Source: Allium sativum (lineage: Eukaryota; Streptophyta; Magnoliopsida; Asparagales; Amaryllidaceae). From it: 64,000 nucleotides of DNA. Below the pieces are notes generated by a model. It was not told the origin of the DNA. It saw nothing but the letters and a program-made list of their open reading frames with translations, and made no database searches. Position numbers and translations under genes: made by a program. How positions within the stretch are numbered: the stretch's first letter is position 1; the number at the start of each line of letters is the position of its first letter. Below, piece after piece: positions 1-11,930 of the stretch. Where the stretch lies: positions 803,131,160 to 803,195,159 of the forward strand of contig CM060919.1 in the NCBI GenBank assembly GCA_030737875.1. The letters run 5' to 3'.

Positions 1-26
1 GTAGAGATTATATATATATATTTACG

Positions 27-62
<36 letters not shown>

Positions 63-829
63 GTCAAATAGTTATATGTTGATTCTGTTTATCAAAATAT
101 TATACTGGTGTTGTTTAACATCTGTGGATGCAGGGAAACAGGTTGGAGGAATCCAACTGGATTCCTCAACAGTTATTTTACTGTGATTTATATATTGTGA
201 TATATAAATGTGATATATAATCTGATGATGATTATGTGTGTTTGGACGATATTCATCGTTGTTATATGGTGTGTTAAATACCATAAGAAATACAAGGATA
301 TAGAAAAGAGATTTTCAAACTATAATTTGAAAATAATTTATTTATATAAAATCGATGGATTTTATATTATAAAGAAAAGGGGATTTTGAGTATAAAGGAA
401 AATATTGGTTAATCAAGTATAAAGGAAAATATTTGTTAATCGAGTATAAAGGAAATTATGTGTTAATCAAATATAAAGGATATATATTTGTAAATCAAAT
501 ATAAAGGAATATATTTGTCAAATATATATAAGAAAAGAAATATTGTAAACCATTTGAATAAATAGGATAAAAGAGATATTTATTTGTTAAGTAAATAAAG
601 TCAAACTAAGTGAAATGGGTTAAGTTAATCGAAGTAATTAGTTAAGTTAAACTAATTTGTTAATCAAAGTGAATTAGCTGAGTTAAACTAAGTAAATCGG
701 TTAGAGTTAATCAAAGTGAATTAACTAAGTTAAACTAAGTGGATTAGTTCATTTAAGCGAGACAAGTAAATCAATTTAGGTTAAACCATTTGAGTTAACC
801 GGTTGAAGTTTACCAGTTAAAGATAAACA

Positions 830-1045
830 GTTAGAGTTGACCAGTTAAAATTGACCAGTTAGAGTTAACCAGTTAAAGTTGACCAGTTAGAGTTGACCAG
901 TTAGAGTTAACCAGTTAAAGTTGACCAGTATGAGTTGACCAGTTAGAGTTGACCAGTTAAAGTTGACCAGTTAAAGTTGACCAGTTAGAGTTGATCAGTT
1001 AGAGTTACTCAGTTAGAGTTGACCAGTTAGAGTTGAACAGTTAGA
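830..1045 (+). repeat. 14-bp minisatellite in LARD1 LTR
   Basis: About fifteen tandem copies of a 14-bp unit, GACCAGTTAGAGTT with variants GACCAGTTAAAGTT and AACCAGTTAAAGTT. The same array recurs at 8451-8655 in the other LTR with nearly the same unit order, so it predates this insertion. Confidence 0.85.
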
Positions 1046-1214
1046 GTTATCCAAGTGGAGTTAATCGAGTAGAGTTGCCGAATACCACTTATTCGAAGTA
1101 GAGTTATCGAATATAGTATATTCGAGGGAAGAGTAATCGAATATAGTTTATTCGAGTGGAGAAATCAAATGTTATTCATTTGAGAAGAGTTACCGAATAT
1201 TATTTATTCAAAGA

Positions 1215-1445
1215 GTAGTTATCGAATATTGGTTATTCGAAGTTAGTTAATCCAAAGGAGTTATTCGAAGTTAGTTAATCCGAAGGAGCTAGTCGAAGAG
1301 TTATTCGAAGTTAGTTAATCCAAAGGAGTTATTCGAAGTTAGTTAATCCGAAGGAGTTAGTCGAAGAGTTAATCCAAAGGAGTTATTCGAAGTTAGTTAA
1401 TCCAAAGGAGGTAGTCGAAGAGTTAATCGAATATAGTTATTCGAA
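1215..1445 (+). repeat. 28-bp minisatellite and TTCGAA-rich tract in LARD1 LTR
   Basis: Repeats of a 28-bp unit built from GTTATTCGAA, GTTAGTTAAT and CCAAAGGA. They grade into looser ATTCGAAT/GTTAATCG repeats that cover roughly 1060-2090. TTCGAA is self-complementary, so many small foldbacks are possible. Confidence 0.8.
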
Positions 1446-3938
1446 AGAAGGTGTTAATCGAATATAGTTATTCAAGTAAAGTTAAAAGAGTTAATCGAAT
1501 TTAGTTATTCGAATTGAGTTATTCGAATTAGATATTTGAATAGAGTTAAACACATTAGAGTGATTCGAATTACTTATTCAAATATAGTTAAACACGTAAG
1601 AGTTAATTGAATATTAGTTATTCAATTAGAGTCAAATCGAGTTTAGTTATTCGAAAGGAGTTAATCAATTTGAGTTGAGTTAATCGATTTGAATTAAGTT
1701 GAATCGAAATGGAGTAAATCGATTAGAATTAAGTTAATCGAGTTAGAGTAAATCGAATATTGGTTATTCGAAGGTAAGTTATTCGAATTAGTTATTCGAA
1801 GGAGTTAATCAAATGAGTTGATCCAAAGGAGTTAGTCGAATATTAGTTATTCGAATAGAGTTAAAGGAGTTATCGATTTTAGTTTGATCGAAAGGAGTTA
1901 TCGATTAGTAAATCGAAAGGAGATTTTCGAATATAGCATATTCGAAAGAAAGAGATCGAATATTGTTTATTCGAAAGAGAGAGATTTCGAATATGAGTTA
2001 TTCGAAGAGAGATAATCAAATATAGGTTATTCGAAGAAGAGTTGATCAAATAGAGATTACTCGAAAGAGAGTTATACGTCGAATTCGATTATAGCAAATT
2101 CGGGAAAAGTACTATTTACTTTCCAGGGTTTAAATCAAGATTTTGTTATTGATTTAGAAATTAGGTGTCTGTTAAATTATTCGAGTTAGGAGATAAAGTT
2201 ATAATTTAGGTTAGATATTGCAGAAGTAGGAATTATAACGTTATAGTTATAATCAAACGTTTTCATATAAGAAGTAGATTCGTAACCTGAATCCGAGAAT
2301 TTGCGTAAACAGATGATTGTAAAAAGTGAGTGATGAGCTTCATCTATTTCACAGTAAAGGACGTTGTTCAATTAAGGTCTGAGAGGTAATTATACCCCAA
2401 CTTGTTTGACTTCAGAATTGACAAAAGGAATAGTTGTGGTTCGATCTAAAAGGTTGATTAGGAATAAAGTTAAGGAATAAGCGATAAATGGATTTAGCAA
2501 AACGATGTTTTATACAACGTTCATTTTAAATCCGTAATTGAGTTTTGGAAACGTTTTCCAAATATAGTCAGATATGTTCTCTAAACATAGAAAATGAAAT
2601 GTTTTCATGATAAGAATTTAAGAAATAGAGTTAAGCAAATTCAGAAACTGACTGGAGAGGGTAAGTTGAACGGTTTTCTAAGTGACGATATGATGTTGGT
2701 TTCGACCTTCCGGATTGATACTTAGAGAATTGTTCTCATACTAGTTACAGTTAGGGACTGATAGTTGCGAAATAATAGTGATGTGAAAATAAGCTATGGA
2801 AATGTTTTCCAATGATTAATAACATATATTTTCTAAATATATGAAATAAGGAAATATGAACATATGATGATTGATCGATCGAATTCCCATTTGGAAATAA
2901 GATCGTTGTTTGTACACCGACATGTTTTCATTTGATAGTTAGATCACAGACTATCAAAGTTTTTACCATTTTAACGTTGTTAATATGGAGAGACCGGTTG
3001 GATTATTATCCAAAGAACCACTCTGTATCGGCATAAGCGTTGCGAGCATTATATGTCAAAGATAAATTGAAGACGGAGTAAAGTGCAAGGGCTGTTGTAT
3101 AAGTCTTAGATAACAGTGACTAAGATGGATATACTGAATAGTGCCTTCGGTTTGTCCAGTCCCAGGACAACGTATAGGGAAGAAGGTCTGACAGAGTATA
3201 TCCAATAGATCGCGTAAGTTGATCTATTCAAACGTATTCACGTTTGGTGGCAGAGGAATTCGTTTCTCTTAGTTATATACCCGTGTTATTTTTGGATAAG
3301 TCAATTTGTGATTTGGCGGGTATGACGATGTGGCATTCAAAGTCAATGGTGATCAGATGTTCTGAAGATAGACGTAGCTTCTAGCCTCACACCAGGAAGT
3401 AACAAAAGTTGGGCTAGGCAGCATGGCTAGTTGGGTCATTCCCAAGCAGGGTGTATTGTCACCGATCTAGGGAATATCCATATTTATACTTCTTTTTGAT
3501 TCTGTATCTTCGGATGACGGTTTGATGGCCTATAACCGTGGTGGCAATATATTCGCGACACTCAAGCTAAATGAGTGAGCGGTCATGTGTGGCCGGGTTG
3601 CAAGACGTTCTTGTTGAACCCTGAGTGTATCACCTCTAGAGTACACTATTCAGAAGGTGCTCCCATACCTTGTCTGTTGGAATCCATTCTCCGATAAGCG
3701 CCCTGCGGTTTATGATTTTATACTATGTATGTAGAACGTGAGATGCAAGCGTTTCTGCTAGTTGATATCTATTTGTACATAGACATTATTATAATATCAA
3801 AAGGTTTTTGATATAAAGATATTTTGGATTCTCATAAGGGAAAAACCCGTTCCGTTATGCGGCGTGGTCTTATGAGATATCGTTTACTTGTTCATATACA
3901 TGTTTAAACTGTTTTACTCATACCAGTCCCATGACTGA

Positions 3939-3976
3939 CCCAGAGTTTACTTTGTTGTTTTCCCTAAACTCTTGGG
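3939..3976 (+). promoter_or_regulatory. Conserved LTR hairpin (LARD1, 5' LTR)
   Basis: The 5' arm CCCAGAGTTTA (3939-3949) pairs with TAAACTCTTGGG (3965-3976), with one bulged T and a 15-nt loop. It lies about 350 bp before the LTR end. Four other families in the window have a different hairpin at the same relative place. Confidence 0.7.
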
Positions 3977-4326
3977 TGCCTAAATTTGTACGGGCAGTCA
4001 AGAAGTCGGGATTTACAGATATACTTGGAGAGCTTGGAGCAGGAGACTGCAAGATTCTATAGCTATAGTTATTTCCGCTGTGTTGTAAGTGTTGTACTCT
4101 GATAAGTGCTATTGTATATATATAACTGTTTACTTCAAAGTTATGTTATATATTATATGTTATTCGTTCCGCTGTGAGATTCGTGTTACTCTGATGATTC
4201 TGATGTTCTTCTTCTTCTTCTTCTATTCTATTAGTTCTATCTTTTCTTTCTCACCTTCTAAATTCTTTCACTAACGTCTCGGAATTTCCGACTCCCGAGG
4301 AGTCGGAAATTTCCAGCCGTTACAGT

Positions 4327-4338
4327 TGGTATCAGAGC
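4327..4338 (+). other. LARD1 primer-binding site
   Basis: TGGTATCAGAGC begins 2 bp after the LTR terminus TTACA. It is the standard complement of the 3' end of initiator tRNA-Met used by many plant LTR elements. Confidence 0.93.
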
Positions 4339-4898
4339 TTAAGTTAAGTGATTACCTTGGCTCTGTGGCATAACTCGATAGAGATGGGATTAGTAATATC
4401 CTAGATTGAGTTTGAGTGTATATATATGAGCGCGTAATTGTTATTCAATATAAAATGTTTTTATATTGTGGAGACTCATTGGTTGAGTGGCTTATGAATT
4501 CTGGTCGATCAGTTGATCCACTGTATCGATAAGGGTTACTAAACACTCGAATACGATGAACCGTCATGGTATGTTTTGAAAGAGGGTAAATGAAATAATT
4601 TTTCCCCAAAATATATTTGTTTATAGAAGAGATATATATCTTGAAATTATTATAGTATATTGATTGTGTTGGTTGTTATTATAATCGAATAAGATTATAA
4701 AAGGGTGAAATGGTTATAAATGACCAATCAGAATTCATATGAATGTAATATATGAAATAGTTTGAATTAAATATGAATTTAAATCAGAATTTGGAATTTA
4801 AAATAAGGAAATTTTAAGTTCCTGGGAGATTTTGAAAATGTTTTTCAAATTGAAAATGATATAGTATTGAACTCACTTCGATAGCTGGAAAATAGATT

Positions 4899-4924
4899 CT
4901 GATGATGAATCTAGACATCATCAG
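4899..4924 (+). other. LARD1 internal hairpin shared with LARD3
   Basis: CTGATGATG pairs perfectly with CATCATCAG across an 8-nt loop. LARD3 (minus strand, 57547-57573) has ACTGATGAT/ATCATCAGT with a different loop. Confidence 0.65.
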
Positions 4925-5377
4925 TGTTCATTTTCGAGTTCTAAGTGACGGATTTCTACCAAAGGTTTTGTTTTTGAATTGTTTTGAGAAAACAAGTTGT
5001 TTAGAAATTCAAAGGTTTTGAATTGGCATTATGATTTCAAATTGATTTGAAAGAAACCCAGGAACTTAAGTTCTGGAATTAAAATTTAACTAATGAAGTT
5101 AAATAAAATGAGATGGTAAAAATAAATTTAAATTTAACTTGAACCGAGTTAAATAAAATTGAATTGGGATTAGAGATAATCTAGAATGGAACCAAATTGA
5201 TAAGTCAATAATTTGGAATTTGATATTAGAGTTCGAATGAAATTCGATTTGGATTTAAGGATATAAACTGAGTGGAATGACCATGATATATGCAGAAGTG
5301 ATAACATATCAAAAGGATATAATGATACGACCGACAAAAAGGTACAAGTTTATATTATATATGAGTTTGGATTTTAT

Positions 5378-5512
5378 GAGCCGAATTGGCAAGCCGCTTG
5401 GCTATTTTGATTTCCCTTTTGGGTTGGAGAAGGCCTAGAGAGGCGAGGAGTGGTTTGTCATATTGGCCAATACAAAGGAGGTTATGGCGGAATTTTTCGA
5501 AAATTCCAGGCG
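5378..5512 (+). other. LARD1 internal module shared with LARD3
   Basis: Contains AGCCGCTTGGCT (5392-5403, a 4-bp stem with loop GCTT), an AGAAGGCCTA block and a GGAGGTTATGGCG block leading into a GAATTTTTCGAAAATTC foldback. The same blocks in the same order occur on the minus strand at 57040-57168 in LARD3. The flanking interiors are otherwise not alike. Confidence 0.7.
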
Positions 5513-5667
5513 TTAGAACATTCTCATTATTTATGGAAATTCAGTTAGCCAGAATGAATTAATAATTTAATTGAAAATTTAATGGTTTAGTTGAAACTGG
5601 AGTGAGAAGTAAACTAAAAGATATTTGAATCTAGTTGGTAAAGTTGGTAGCATTTTCCTAGCTTAGC

Positions 5668-5703
5668 AATTTCGAGGACGAAATTATTTTAAGGGGGGAA
5701 GTC
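5668..5703 (+). other. LARD1 polypurine tract with adjacent hairpin
   Basis: AATTTCG-AGGA-CGAAATT (5668-5685) is a 7-bp stem with a 4-nt loop. A few bases later the purine run AAGGGGGGAAG abuts the 3' LTR start TGTAATGG. The purine run primes plus-strand synthesis. The same hairpin-plus-tract layout is seen in all five Met-primed elements here. Confidence 0.85.
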
Positions 5704-6679
5704 TGTAATGGCGCGTTTTGTTAGCTGTCGAATAATTAATTTATTTAATTATTTATATATCGATTTGGCGATATCGATAACTTAAAGTACAACGTTCGAA
5801 CGTATAATTATAATAATTATAATCGAGCTCGAAAAGGCGCGGCAGTTCGCTATTTGGCGATTCGAACTTCAACTGAATGTACAGGATTCGTTTTAAGCCG
5901 GACTTCTGTGAAATAAGAAACGTGTGGAGCTGGTGGAGTATTTCTTTCTAGTGGAAGAGAAAAATCGGGATTTCGTCGTATAGATTTTGAGTTATGTCCA
6001 AATCAAAAAGTCGCTGTAGAATTCCTTTATAATTTGCGACGCTTTATATACGTTATAAATCGATTTTTCGATACGAACTGAATATCGGGATAATCTGGAG
6101 TCTGGAAATCAAGTCATAAAATCTGAGGTGATATTCTGGAGCCGGACGACATCGTATATGGATATATACGATAATATTAATTTATTAATATTTAATTTAA
6201 TAATATTTAAATATATTTATATATTAAAAGGGGTCATCCAGAGCTTTAAAAATACACTGTGTAAGCATACGAAGTCGGAATTCGACGAAACCAGTTTTGT
6301 TGGATCCGCAATATCAAATAGTTGTTAGAGGTCAAGTTTCGTGATTTTTAGAGTCACTGTGTGGCTGTACGGATTTTTAGAGTGAGAAACAGTCAGTTTT
6401 TCGATAGTTAAAAATATGCAGTTTGAACATACGGAGTCGGAATTCGACGAAACTAGTTTCGTTGGGACCGTAATGTCGAAATCTAGCTACATGTCCAGTT
6501 TCATGATTTTTGGGTATCATATACAGTCGCAGTGATTTTTAAGCACCCAGAACGAATATAGAATCATTAAAATAAAATAGAAAATCAATAAATAAAAATA
6601 TCCTAACATTTTTCCTTGAACCATAAGAGGCCACATGACATGCTTCTTCAGCCACAAACGAAACCAACCACAATCAGCC

Positions 6680-6687
6680 TATATAAA
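6680..6687 (+). promoter_or_regulatory. LARD1 LTR TATA box
   Basis: TATATAAA preceded at 6669-6676 by a CAAT-like element (ACAATCAG). If it is used, transcription starts near 6710 and more than 5 kb of the LTR lies in R and U5. Confidence 0.6.
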
Positions 6688-7500
6688 CCATCCAACAGAA
6701 CACAACAAGCAAAATTCCCACAATGAAAAATCAAAAACTATCGAAGTAAAATTCTATAAATCCCCAAACTGATATAGGGGAGATTATGAGTGGAGAGCTT
6801 CATTTCTGTACAGTTTTTGAAGTGTGCGATGGAACTTTGCTGAGCGTGCTTTTTGAGCAGCAAGGCTAGGGTTAGCCTTCGCAAGAAAATGGGGCGACAA
6901 GGAGGAAATTGAAGGGTAGCAGAGGGATCAGTACATCGAGACGCACTAGAGGGGGGAGTTTGCCCGAGTTCGGTGCCATTTTGTTCGATGTTGACTGGGT
7001 ATCGACGACGAAACCTGAACGACGCAGGCGAGTCGAGTTGACTGAGAACAGATGGAGAGGGTTTTGGTGTTGAATCCGATGGTGGTGGTGGCGCCCTGCG
7101 TTGGTGACCGGAGTAGTGGTGGACGGTGGGTCAAACCAAAGTCAACGGGAAGCATTTTTGGTTACGGGATTTTGTGTTTGGGAGAGACGAAGTAGAAATG
7201 GGTAAGGGCCAGAGAGGGGTAGGCGGGTTTGATAGAGGAAAGGTGGGCTTGGGCCGGCAAAAGAAAAGGTAGAAGCCCAGCTAATAAAATAGTTTTAATT
7301 TTATTTAAATTAGTTCAAAACTTGTAAAAGCAATATCTCGTTCGTACGAAATCAGATTGACGAACCGTAAGTTGCGTTGGGATCGTGGGGACGGACACTA
7401 CGAAATGGAACTGACCACGAGTCAATTGGAGTCCGTCACAATTTATAGCAAAATAAATTGTCTGAATCAAGCGATGGTTATCGTCCTTGACGATGATCGT

Positions 7501-7511
7501 CCAATGTGAGT
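7501..7511 (+). promoter_or_regulatory. Possible splice donor in LARD1 LTR leader
   Basis: CCAAT|GTGAGT, with GT at 7506. Donor-like GTGAGT/GTGAGC sites also occur downstream of the presumed promoters of RevB, Tekay and LARD2. On its own this site is weak evidence. Confidence 0.35.
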
Positions 7512-8450
7512 AAATCTCACAAACTCTAAACAGTTTTATTTTCACGTTGTATTCTTAGAACTGTTAAAATATTGTCTGTTTGACTGTGTGTTGATTGTTT
7601 GCTTGAACTGCTAGTCAGTTAGTAGAGATTATATATATATATTTACGTATGTATATATATATATATAAACCGTCAAATAGTTATATGTTGATTCTGTTTA
7701 TCAGAATATTATACTGGTGTTGTTTAACATCTGTGGATGCAGGGAAACAGGTTGGAGGAATCCAACTGGATTCCTCAACAGTTATTTTACTGTGATTTAT
7801 ATATTGTGATATATAAATGTGATATATAATCTGATGATGATTATGTGTGTTTGGACGATATTCATCGTTGTTATATGGTGTGTTAAATACCATAAGAAAT
7901 ACAAGGATATAGAAAAGAGATTTTCAAACTATAATTTGAAAATAATTTATTTATATAAAATCGATGGATTTTATATTATAAAGAAAAGGGGATTTTGAGT
8001 ATAAAGGAAAATATTGGTTAATCAAGTATAAAGGAAAATATTTGTTAATCGAGTATAAAGGAAATTATGTGTTAATCAAATATAAAGGATATATATTTGT
8101 AAATCAAATATAAAGGAATATATTTGTCAAATATATATAAGAAAAGAAATATTGTAAACCATTTGAATAAATAGGATAAAAGAGATATTTATTTGTTAAG
8201 TAAATAAAGTCAAACTAAGTGAAATGGGTTAAGTTAATCGAAGTAATTAGTTAAGTTAAACTAATTTGTTAATCAAAGTGAATTAGCTGAGTTAAACTAA
8301 GTAAATCGGTTAGAGTTAATCAAAGTGAATTAACTAAGTTAAACTAAGTGGATTAGTTCATTTAAGCGAGACAAGTAAATCAAGTTAGGTTAAACCATTT
8401 GAGTTAACCGGTTGAAGTTTACCAGTTAAAGATAAACAGTTAGAGTTGAC

Positions 8451-8655
8451 TAGTTAAAATTGACCAGTTAGAGTTAACCAGTTAAAGTTGACCAGTTAGA
8501 GTTGACCAGTTAGAGTTAACCAGTTAAAGTTGACCAGTTAGAGTTGACCAGTTAGAGTTGACCAGTTAAAGTTGACCAGTTAAAGTTGACCAGTTAGAGT
8601 TGATCAGTTAGAGTTACTCAGTTAGAGTTGACCAGTTAGAGTTGAACAGTTAGAG
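8451..8655 (+). repeat. 14-bp minisatellite, second LTR copy
   Basis: Counterpart of the 830-1045 array, with only a few single-base changes between the copies. Confidence 0.85.
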
Positions 8656-8835
8656 TTATCCAAGTGGAGTTAATCGAGTAGAGTTGCCGAATACCACTTA
8701 TTCGAAGTAGAGTTATCGAATATAGTATATTCGAGGGAAGAGTAATCGAATATAGTTTATTCGAGTGGAGAAATCAAATGTTATTCATTTGAGAAGAGTT
8801 ACCGAATATTATTTATTCAAAGAGTAGTTATCGAA

Positions 8836-9065
8836 TATTGGTTATTCGAAGTTAGTTAATCCAAAGGAGTTATTCGAAGTTAGTTAATCCGAAGGAGCTA
8901 GTCGAAGAGTTATTCGAAGTTAGTTAATCCAAAGGAGTTATTCGAAGTTAGTTAATCCGAAGGAGTTAGTCGAAGAGTTAATCCAAAGGAGTTATTCGAA
9001 GTTAGTTAATCCAAAGGAGGTAGTCGAAGAGTTAATCGAATATAGTTATTCGAAAGAAGGTGTTA
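8836..9065 (+). repeat. 28-bp minisatellite, second LTR copy
   Basis: Counterpart of the 1215-1445 array, with the same unit order. The looser TTCGAA-rich flank extends to about 9700. Confidence 0.8.
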
Positions 9066-11547
9066 ATCGAATATAGTTATTCAAGTAAAGTTAAAAGAGT
9101 TAATCGAATTTAGTTATTCGAAATGAGTTATTCGAATTAGATATTTGAATAGAGTTAAACACATTAGAGTGATTCGAATTACTTATTCAAATAGAGTTAA
9201 ACACGTAAGAGTTAATTGAATATTAGTTATTCAATTAGAGTCAAATCGATTTTAGTTATTCGAAAGGAGTTAATCAATTTGAGTTGAGTTAATCGATTTG
9301 AATTAAGTTGAATTGAAATGGAGTAAATCGATTAGAATTAAGTTAATCGAGTTAGAGTAAATCGAATATTGGTTATTCGAAGGTAAGTTATTCGAATTAG
9401 TTATTCGAAGGAGTTAATCAAATGAGTTGATCCAAAGGAGTTAGTCGAATATTAGTTATTCGAATAGAGTTAAAGGAGTTATCGATTTTAGTTTGATCGA
9501 AAGGAGTTATCGATTAGTAAATCGAAAGGAGATTTTCGAATATAGCATATTCGAAAGAAAGAGATCGAATATTGTTTATTCGAAAGAGAGAGATTTCGAA
9601 TATGAGTTATTCGAAGAGAGATAATCGAATATAGGTTATTCGAAGAAGAGTTAATCAAATAGAGATTACTCGAAAGAGAGTATTACGTCGAATTCGATTA
9701 TAGCAAATTCGGGAAAAGTACTATTTACTTTCCAGGGTTTAAATCAAGATTTTGTTATTGATTTAGAAATTAGGTGTCTGTTAAATTATTCGAGTTAGGA
9801 GATAAAGTTATAATTTAGGTTAGATATTGCAGAAGTAGGAATTATAACGTTATAGTTATAATCAAACGTTTTCATATAAGAAGTAGATTCGTAACCTGAA
9901 TCCGAGAATTTGCGTAAACAGATGATTGTAAAAAGTGAGTGATGAGCTTCATCTATTTCACAGTAAAGGACGTTGTTCAATTAAGGTCTGAGAGGTAATT
10001 ATACCCCAACTTGTTTGACTTCAGAATTGACAAAAGGAATAGTTGTGGTTCGATCTAAAAGGTTGATTAGGAATAAAGTTAAGGAATAAGCGATAAATGG
10101 ATTTAGCAAAACGATGTTTTATACAACGTTCATTTTAAATCCGTAATTGAGTTTTGGAAACGTTTTCCAAATATAGTCAGATATGTTCTCTAAACATAGA
10201 AAATGAAATGTTTTCATGATAAGAATTTAAGAAATAGAGTTAAGCAAATTCAGAAACTGACTGGAGAGGGTAAGTTGAACGGTTTTCTAAGTGACGATAT
10301 GATGTTGGTTTCGACCTTCCGGATTGATACTTAGAGAATTGTTCTCATACTAGTTACAGTTAGGGACTGATAGTTGCGAAATAATAGTGATGTGAAAATA
10401 AGCTATGGAAATGTTTTCCAATGATTAATAACATATATTTTCTAAATATATGAAATAAGGAAATATGAACATATGATGATTGATCGATCGAATTCCCATT
10501 TGGAAATAAGATCGTTGTTTGTACACCGACATGTTTTCATTTGATAGTTAGATCACAGACTATCAAAGTTTTTACCATTTTAACGTTGTTAATATGGAGA
10601 GACCGGTTGGATTATTATCCAAAGAACCACTCTGTATCGGCATAAGCGTTGCGAGCATTATATGTCAAAGATAAATTGAAGACTGAGTAAAGTGCAAGGG
10701 CTGTTGTATAAGTCTTAGATAACAGTGACTAAGATGGATATACTGAATAGTGCCTTCGGTTTGTCCAGTCCCAGGACAACGTATAGGGAAGAAGGTCTGA
10801 CAGAGTATATCCAATAGATCGCGTAAGTTGATCTATTCAAACGTATTCACGTTTGGTGGCAGAGGAATTCGTTTCTCTTAGTTATATACCCGTGTTATTT
10901 TTGGATAAGTCAATTTGTGATTTGGCGGGTATGACGATGTGGCATTCAAAGTGAATGGTGATCAGATGTTCTGAAGATAGACGTAGCTTCTAGCCTCACA
11001 CCAGGAAGTAACAAAAGTTGGGCTAGGCAGCATGGCTAGTTGGGTCATTCCCAAGCAGGGTGTATTGTCACCGATCTAGGGAATATCCATATTTATACTT
11101 CTTTTTGATTCTGTATCTTCGGATGACGGTTTGATGGCCTATAACCGTGGTGGCAATATATTCGCGACACTCAAGCTAAATGAGTGAGCGGTCATGTGTG
11201 GCCGGGTTGCAAGACGTTCTTGTTGAACCCTGAGTGTATCACCTCTAGAGTACACTATTCAGAAGGTGCTCCCATACCTTGTCTGTTGGAATCCATTCTC
11301 CGATAAGCGCCCTGCGGTTTATGATTTTATACTATGTATGTAGAACGTGAGATGCAAGCGTTTCTGCTAGTTGATATCTATTTGTACATAGACATTATTA
11401 TAATATCAAAAGGTTTTTGATATAAAGATATTTTGGATTCTCATAAGGGAAAAACCCGTTCCGTTATGCGGCGTGGTCTTATGAGATATCGTTTACTTGT
11501 TCATATACATGTTTAAACTGTTTTACTCATACCAGTCCCATGACTGA

Positions 11548-11585
11548 CCCGGAGTTTACTTTGTTGTTTTCCCTAAACTCTTGGG
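11548..11585 (+). promoter_or_regulatory. Conserved LTR hairpin (LARD1, 3' LTR)
   Basis: Same hairpin as 3939-3976. One base differs (A to G in the 5' arm), which turns an A-U pair into G-U in the sense RNA, so the stem is kept. Confidence 0.7.
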
Positions 11586-11930
11586 TGCCTAAATTTGTAC
11601 GGGCAGTCAAGAAGTCAGGATTTACAGATATACTTGGAGAGCTTGGAGCAGGAGACTGCAAGATTCTATAGCTATAGTTATTTCCGCTGTGTTGTAAGTG
11701 TTGTACTCTGATAAGTGCTATTGTATATATATAACTGTTTACTTCAAAGTTATGTTATATATTATATGTTATTCGTTCCGCTGTGAGATTCGTGTTACTC
11801 TGATGATTCTGATGTTCTTCTTCTTCTTCTATTCTATTAGTTCTATCTTTTCTTTCTCACCTTCTAAATTCTTTCACTAACGTCTCGGAATTTCCGACTC
11901 CCGAGGAGTCGGAAATTTCCAGCCGTTACA

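Larger units (their letters stand above)
1..4324 (+). repeat. LARD1 5' LTR (3' two-thirds)
   Basis: Matches 7622-11930 throughout, apart from a length difference in the opening TA microsatellite (10-58), one short TTC-run difference near 4204-4224 and scattered substitutions. It ends TTACA directly before the primer-binding site. Short open frames inside it (for example 72-284 minus and 4089-4274 plus) recur in the other LTR, match no protein I recognise, and are not genes. Confidence 0.9.
4325..5703 (+). other. LARD1 internal region, non-coding
   Basis: AT-rich, 1379 bp, with no frame longer than about 60 codons and no recognisable gag, protease, reverse transcriptase or integrase. It holds the primer site, two structured segments shared with LARD3 (4899-4924 and 5378-5512) and the polypurine tract. 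Proteins for its mobility would have to come from another element (inference). Confidence 0.85.
1..11930 (+). mobile_element. LARD1: non-autonomous LTR retrotransposon, truncated by window edge
   Basis: Positions 1-4324 and 7622-11930 are near-identical direct repeats. The copy ending at 4324 (..TTACA) is followed by a Met-tRNA primer site, and a purine tract precedes TGTAATGG at 5704. The right LTR is therefore 5704-11930 (about 6.2 kb) and the left LTR starts before base 1. The interior is only 1379 bp and has no gag or pol similarity in any frame. The class resembles LARD elements, but the LTR-to-interior ratio is unusual. About 16 substitutions separate the LTR copies over 4.3 kb by eye, so the insertion is young. 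The right TSD should be CGTTC (11931-11935); its partner is outside the window. Confidence 0.9.
5704..11930 (+). repeat. LARD1 3' LTR, full length (6.2 kb)
   Basis: Bounded by TGTAATGG and ..CCGTTACA. In order it holds U3-like sequence with a 162-bp-period direct repeat (6258-6352 and 6420-6514), a TATA box (6680), a GC-richer tract (about 6850-7260), minisatellites (8450-9700), a segment resembling the LARD2 interior (about 9700-10390) and the conserved hairpin (11548-11585). No frame encodes a recognisable protein. Confidence 0.92.

Noticed and set aside
72..284. 70-codon minus frame repeated at 7681-7893
   Set aside because: Identical in both LARD1 LTRs by duplication, with no protein-like features.
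1215..1445. CRISPR-like regular repeats
   Set aside because: Direct minisatellite without unique spacers, in a plant LTR.
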